This document shows positions 62,082 through 64,000 of a DNA stretch of 64,000 bases, piece after piece. The DNA lies in NCBI RefSeq assembly GCF_029714285.1, contig NZ_CP121662.1:930001-994000 (forward strand), in the 5' to 3' direction. The stretch's first letter is position 1. Every line of letters starts with the position of its first letter. The notes under the pieces are model-generated. The model did not search any database. It saw only the letters and a program-made list of their open reading frames with translations, and was not told the DNA's origin. Made by a program: the position numbers and the translations under genes. This DNA comes from Rhizobium sp. CB3090 (GTDB lineage Bacteria; Pseudomonadota; Alphaproteobacteria; Rhizobiales; Rhizobiaceae).

Positions 62082-63266
62082 TCAACCCCTGCTGCCCATG
62101 AAAAGAAGCCGTATCGCCGAAAGCAGGACATATAGTCCAAAGAAAAAGGCGATTGCCCAGGCAAAACCGCTGGGGTTGGCCAAATCCATGGCAGTACCGA
62201 TCGTCGGCGGACCGAGGACCATGCCGACTGCATAACAGAAAACGAAGGCGGCATTGGCTGCGACAAGGTCCGCGCCCGTCAGCCGCGTTCCGAGATGACT
62301 AAGGCCGACCGTGTACATGCCGGAGACGCAGCCGCCCCAGAACAGCAGAATGACCGCCAGAAGTATCCAATTCCAGGCCAGTGAGGGCAATAGAAGCGCG
62401 CCGACCAGCCCGATGGCAGCCATGATCGACAGCAGCGGCCGCTTGTCGCGCAGGTGGTCGGCAAGCAGCCCCAGGGGGATCTGGAAGACGAAGTTGCCGA
62501 CGCCCATTACGGTCAGCAGCAATGCGGCCTGTGATTCGTTGAAACCAAGCCGAGTCGCATAGCTGGTGAATAGCGATCCGCCGCCGACGGTCACGGCACC
62601 GAACACGAAAACGGCGGCGGTCGCCGTAGGCACCAGGAAGACGTAGCGGATGAAGTGCAGCTCCGGCTTTTCGTCGACGATGGGGCTTTCGTTGCGGGCG
62701 ATGAAGATCGGGATCGTTGCCGCCAGAATGATGCAGGCGCCGATGAGGAAGGGCATCAGCCCCTCGCTGCCGACCAGCGAGAAAAGCAGGGGACCGGCCG
62801 CGAAGCCGAGCGAGAAGACCGTGGAGTAGAGGCCGAGCACAAAGCCGCGCTTGGAGGGCGGGGAGGCGGCGTTGATCCAGAATTCCGACAGGATGAAGAG
62901 GGTGGTGGTAGACCCGTGGAAGATCAGGCGCAGCGGAAACCAGAGCAGCAGGCTTTCCGCATAATAGAACCCAAGCGAACTCAGCGCGGAGAGTACGACA
63001 GCCCAGATCATGGTCTGCACGACACCGAATCGGTGCGCGAGCTTCGTGGTGATCAGCGCCGCTATCATCGCGGCGATCCCCATCATTGCTGTGTTGAGCC
63101 CGATCAGGCTCGAGGGAATGCCGCGTTTTTCGAGGATGATGCTGAGAAGCGGAAGGCCGAGGCCGATGGCGATGCCCACAGCGGAAACGGACGAAATGGC
63201 GGCGACGAGCGAAGGCCAGTGAATTTCTTCGACATGGCCGGCCTTGCCGTTCGTCGGTTCAAACAT
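62082..63266 (-). CDS. MFS transporter
   Basis: The 394-residue integral membrane protein has about 12 hydrophobic spans and the motif-A-like loop KLAHRFGVVQT between spans 2 and 3, repeated weakly as LADHLRDKRPLL in the second half. It resembles the YcaD/sugar-efflux type subgroup of the major facilitator superfamily; the substrate is unknown. I chose ATG 63266 (MFEPTNGKAG), six bases after AAGGAT; the frame extends 24 codons further without similarity. Confidence 0.88.
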   Translation of the reverse strand: MFEPTNGKAGHVEEIHWPSLVAAISSVSAVGIAIGLGLPLLSIILEKRGIPSSLIGLNTAMMGIAAMIAALITTKLAHRFGVVQTMIWAVVLSALSSLGFYYAESLLLWFPLRLIFHGSTTTLFILSEFWINAASPPSKRGFVLGLYSTVFSLGFAAGPLLFSLVGSEGLMPFLIGACIILAATIPIFIARNESPIVDEKPELHFIRYVFLVPTATAAVFVFGAVTVGGGSLFTSYATRLGFNESQAALLLTVMGVGNFVFQIPLGLLADHLRDKRPLLSIMAAIGLVGALLLPSLAWNWILLAVILLFWGGCVSGMYTVGLSHLGTRLTGADLVAANAAFVFCYAVGMVLGPPTIGTAMDLANPSGFAWAIAFFFGLYVLLSAIRLLFMGSRG

Positions 63267-63572
63267 GAATTGATCCTTAGAGCATGTGGCGAACGAATCG
63301 TTCGCAACGCGGGAGACAGAAAGGCACGGCTCGGCCAAATCCAGGTGACGGGTCGGCTTTCATGGGATCGATCATGTCCTCCACAATGCTCCTTTCGACG
63401 CCCGGCATGTTCAGACAAGAAATGTCGCCGATGTCAAGCCATTGGAGATCAAGCAATTCCCGCGAATCATGAATATGAGGCGGATCGATACCAGTTCCAT
63501 CCAAAGGGAGTAAGGGCGCATACCCGCTCCTGCCGGCCGGCAGGGCTGGTGATATCAGCTCAGGCATATGGT
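63267..63572. other. Region between MFS and DUF983 genes
   Basis: These 306 bases contain a minus-strand open frame (63567-63277, 96 codons, starting MPELISPAL) without a ribosome site or recognisable family, so I do not call it as a gene. A near-perfect palindrome GCGAACGAATCGTTCGC lies at about 63289-63305, just upstream of the MFS start and possibly an operator. Confidence 0.4.
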
Positions 63573-64000
63573 TCACGATGGGCCGTTTCCCCGATCCCAT
63601 TCTTCGGGACTGTCGTCATGGCCGCCGAAGCCATGCATCCGCAGCGCCCATTGCAGGCCGATGACGCCGCCCTTGATCGGTTGGATTGCGGCCAACGCCG
63701 TTATCACCGTAATCGGCGCCCAGATCGCAAGATGCGCCCAGATCGGCAGATGAAAGGCCAAATCCGTCATCATGTAGCCGCCGACCATGACATGGCCGAG
63801 CAGAAGGACCACCAGATAGGGCGGCAGGTCGTCGGCGCGCTGATGGAACAGCTCCTCGTCGCAGACAGCGCAACGGTCGACCGGTTTCAAGAAGGCCTTG
63901 AAGAGATTTCCCGTGCCACAGCGCGGACAGCGGTTCAGCAAACCGCGGGCAATCGAACGTCCGAGCGAGCGCTCGGCCTCGTCGGGGCCGCCAAAGCGGA
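63573..64000 (-). CDS. DUF983 family membrane protein, 5' end outside window
   Basis: The frame is open from the window end to the TGA at 63573-63575, about 142 residues. Upstream residues GGPDEAERSLGRSIARG are in frame, so the real start lies beyond 64000. The visible part has a zinc-ribbon-like CPRCGTGNLF and CAVCDEELFHQRADDLPPYLVV, then two membrane spans, the DUF983 pattern. Function is unknown. Confidence 0.88.
   Translation of the reverse strand, partial: RFGGPDEAERSLGRSIARGLLNRCPRCGTGNLFKAFLKPVDRCAVCDEELFHQRADDLPPYLVVLLLGHVMVGGYMMTDLAFHLPIWAHLAIWAPITVITALAAIQPIKGGVIGLQWALRMHGFGGHDDSPEEWDRGNGPS

Noticed and set aside
63277..63567. 96-codon minus-strand frame between the MFS and DUF983 genes
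   Set aside because: No ribosome site, no recognisable family, and codon pattern not clearly coding; kept only as a note in the intergenic entry.

Overview
This window looks like a chromosomal segment of a Rhizobium-group alphaproteobacterium (Rhizobiaceae; species not resolved). The support is the gene order (lon-hupB; a complete 14-gene nuo operon followed by birA, a ribonuclease J gene, mce, a DUF1467 gene, proS, lolC, lolD and dnaE; divK-pleD), the rkp capsule genes, RIME-type palindromic repeats, GTTC-N7-GTTC type LexA boxes and TTGACA/17-bp promoters. The DNA is GC-rich in genes, with a few clearly AT-rich intergenic islands.

Layout. 1-8072: the 3' part of lon, hupB, a full-length RIME, an aldo/keto reductase, and a coupled nuclease/SMC-like ATPase pair (YhaO/YhaN type). 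8475-22744: the rkp-1-type capsule/lipid cluster rkpU-rkpA-rkpG-rkpH-rkpI-rkpJ, dominated by a 2488-residue reducing polyketide synthase-like protein. 22949-23823: a 37-codon membrane peptide, tRNA-Val(TAC) on the minus strand and two identical tRNA-Asp(GTC) genes. 24084-40519: nuoA-N, interrupted between nuoC and nuoD by a decayed four-helix-bundle (S23-type) element with inverted repeats, and carrying two non-subunit genes (a secreted 105-residue protein and an H3TH-domain protein). 40519-49108: birA, ribonuclease J, methylmalonyl-CoA epimerase, a second RIME, DUF1467, an sRNA antiparallel to the proS leader, proS, lolC, lolD, a DUF5680 protein and an FG-GAP-like secreted protein. 49213-57501: an SOS-associated stretch with LexA-type boxes ahead of a DUF5680 gene, a 28-codon membrane peptide and dinB, with dnaE, an L,D-transpeptidase and a GNAT-TPR protein between them. 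57558-64000: a GNAT protein, a HAD protein, DUF3572, divK, pleD, an AT-rich island with a structured ncRNA candidate, rpmG, an MFS transporter and a DUF983 gene cut by the window end.

How the genes work together. rkpA/G/H read like a three-enzyme line for a sphinganine-like lipid: a reducing synthase without a releasing domain, an alpha-oxoamine synthase translationally coupled to it, and a reductase resembling 3-ketosphinganine reductase. rkpU, rkpI and rkpJ would handle envelope modification and capsule export. The nuo genes encode the whole proton-pumping NADH:quinone oxidoreductase. DivK and PleD are the cell-cycle and c-di-GMP regulators.

The observations most worth a second look are the sphinganine-analogue logic of rkpA-G-H, the LexA-box-linked 28-residue membrane peptide (compare Caulobacter SidA), the four-helix-bundle element inside the nuo operon, and a RIME remnant that supplies the stop codons of both dnaE and the convergent L,D-transpeptidase gene.
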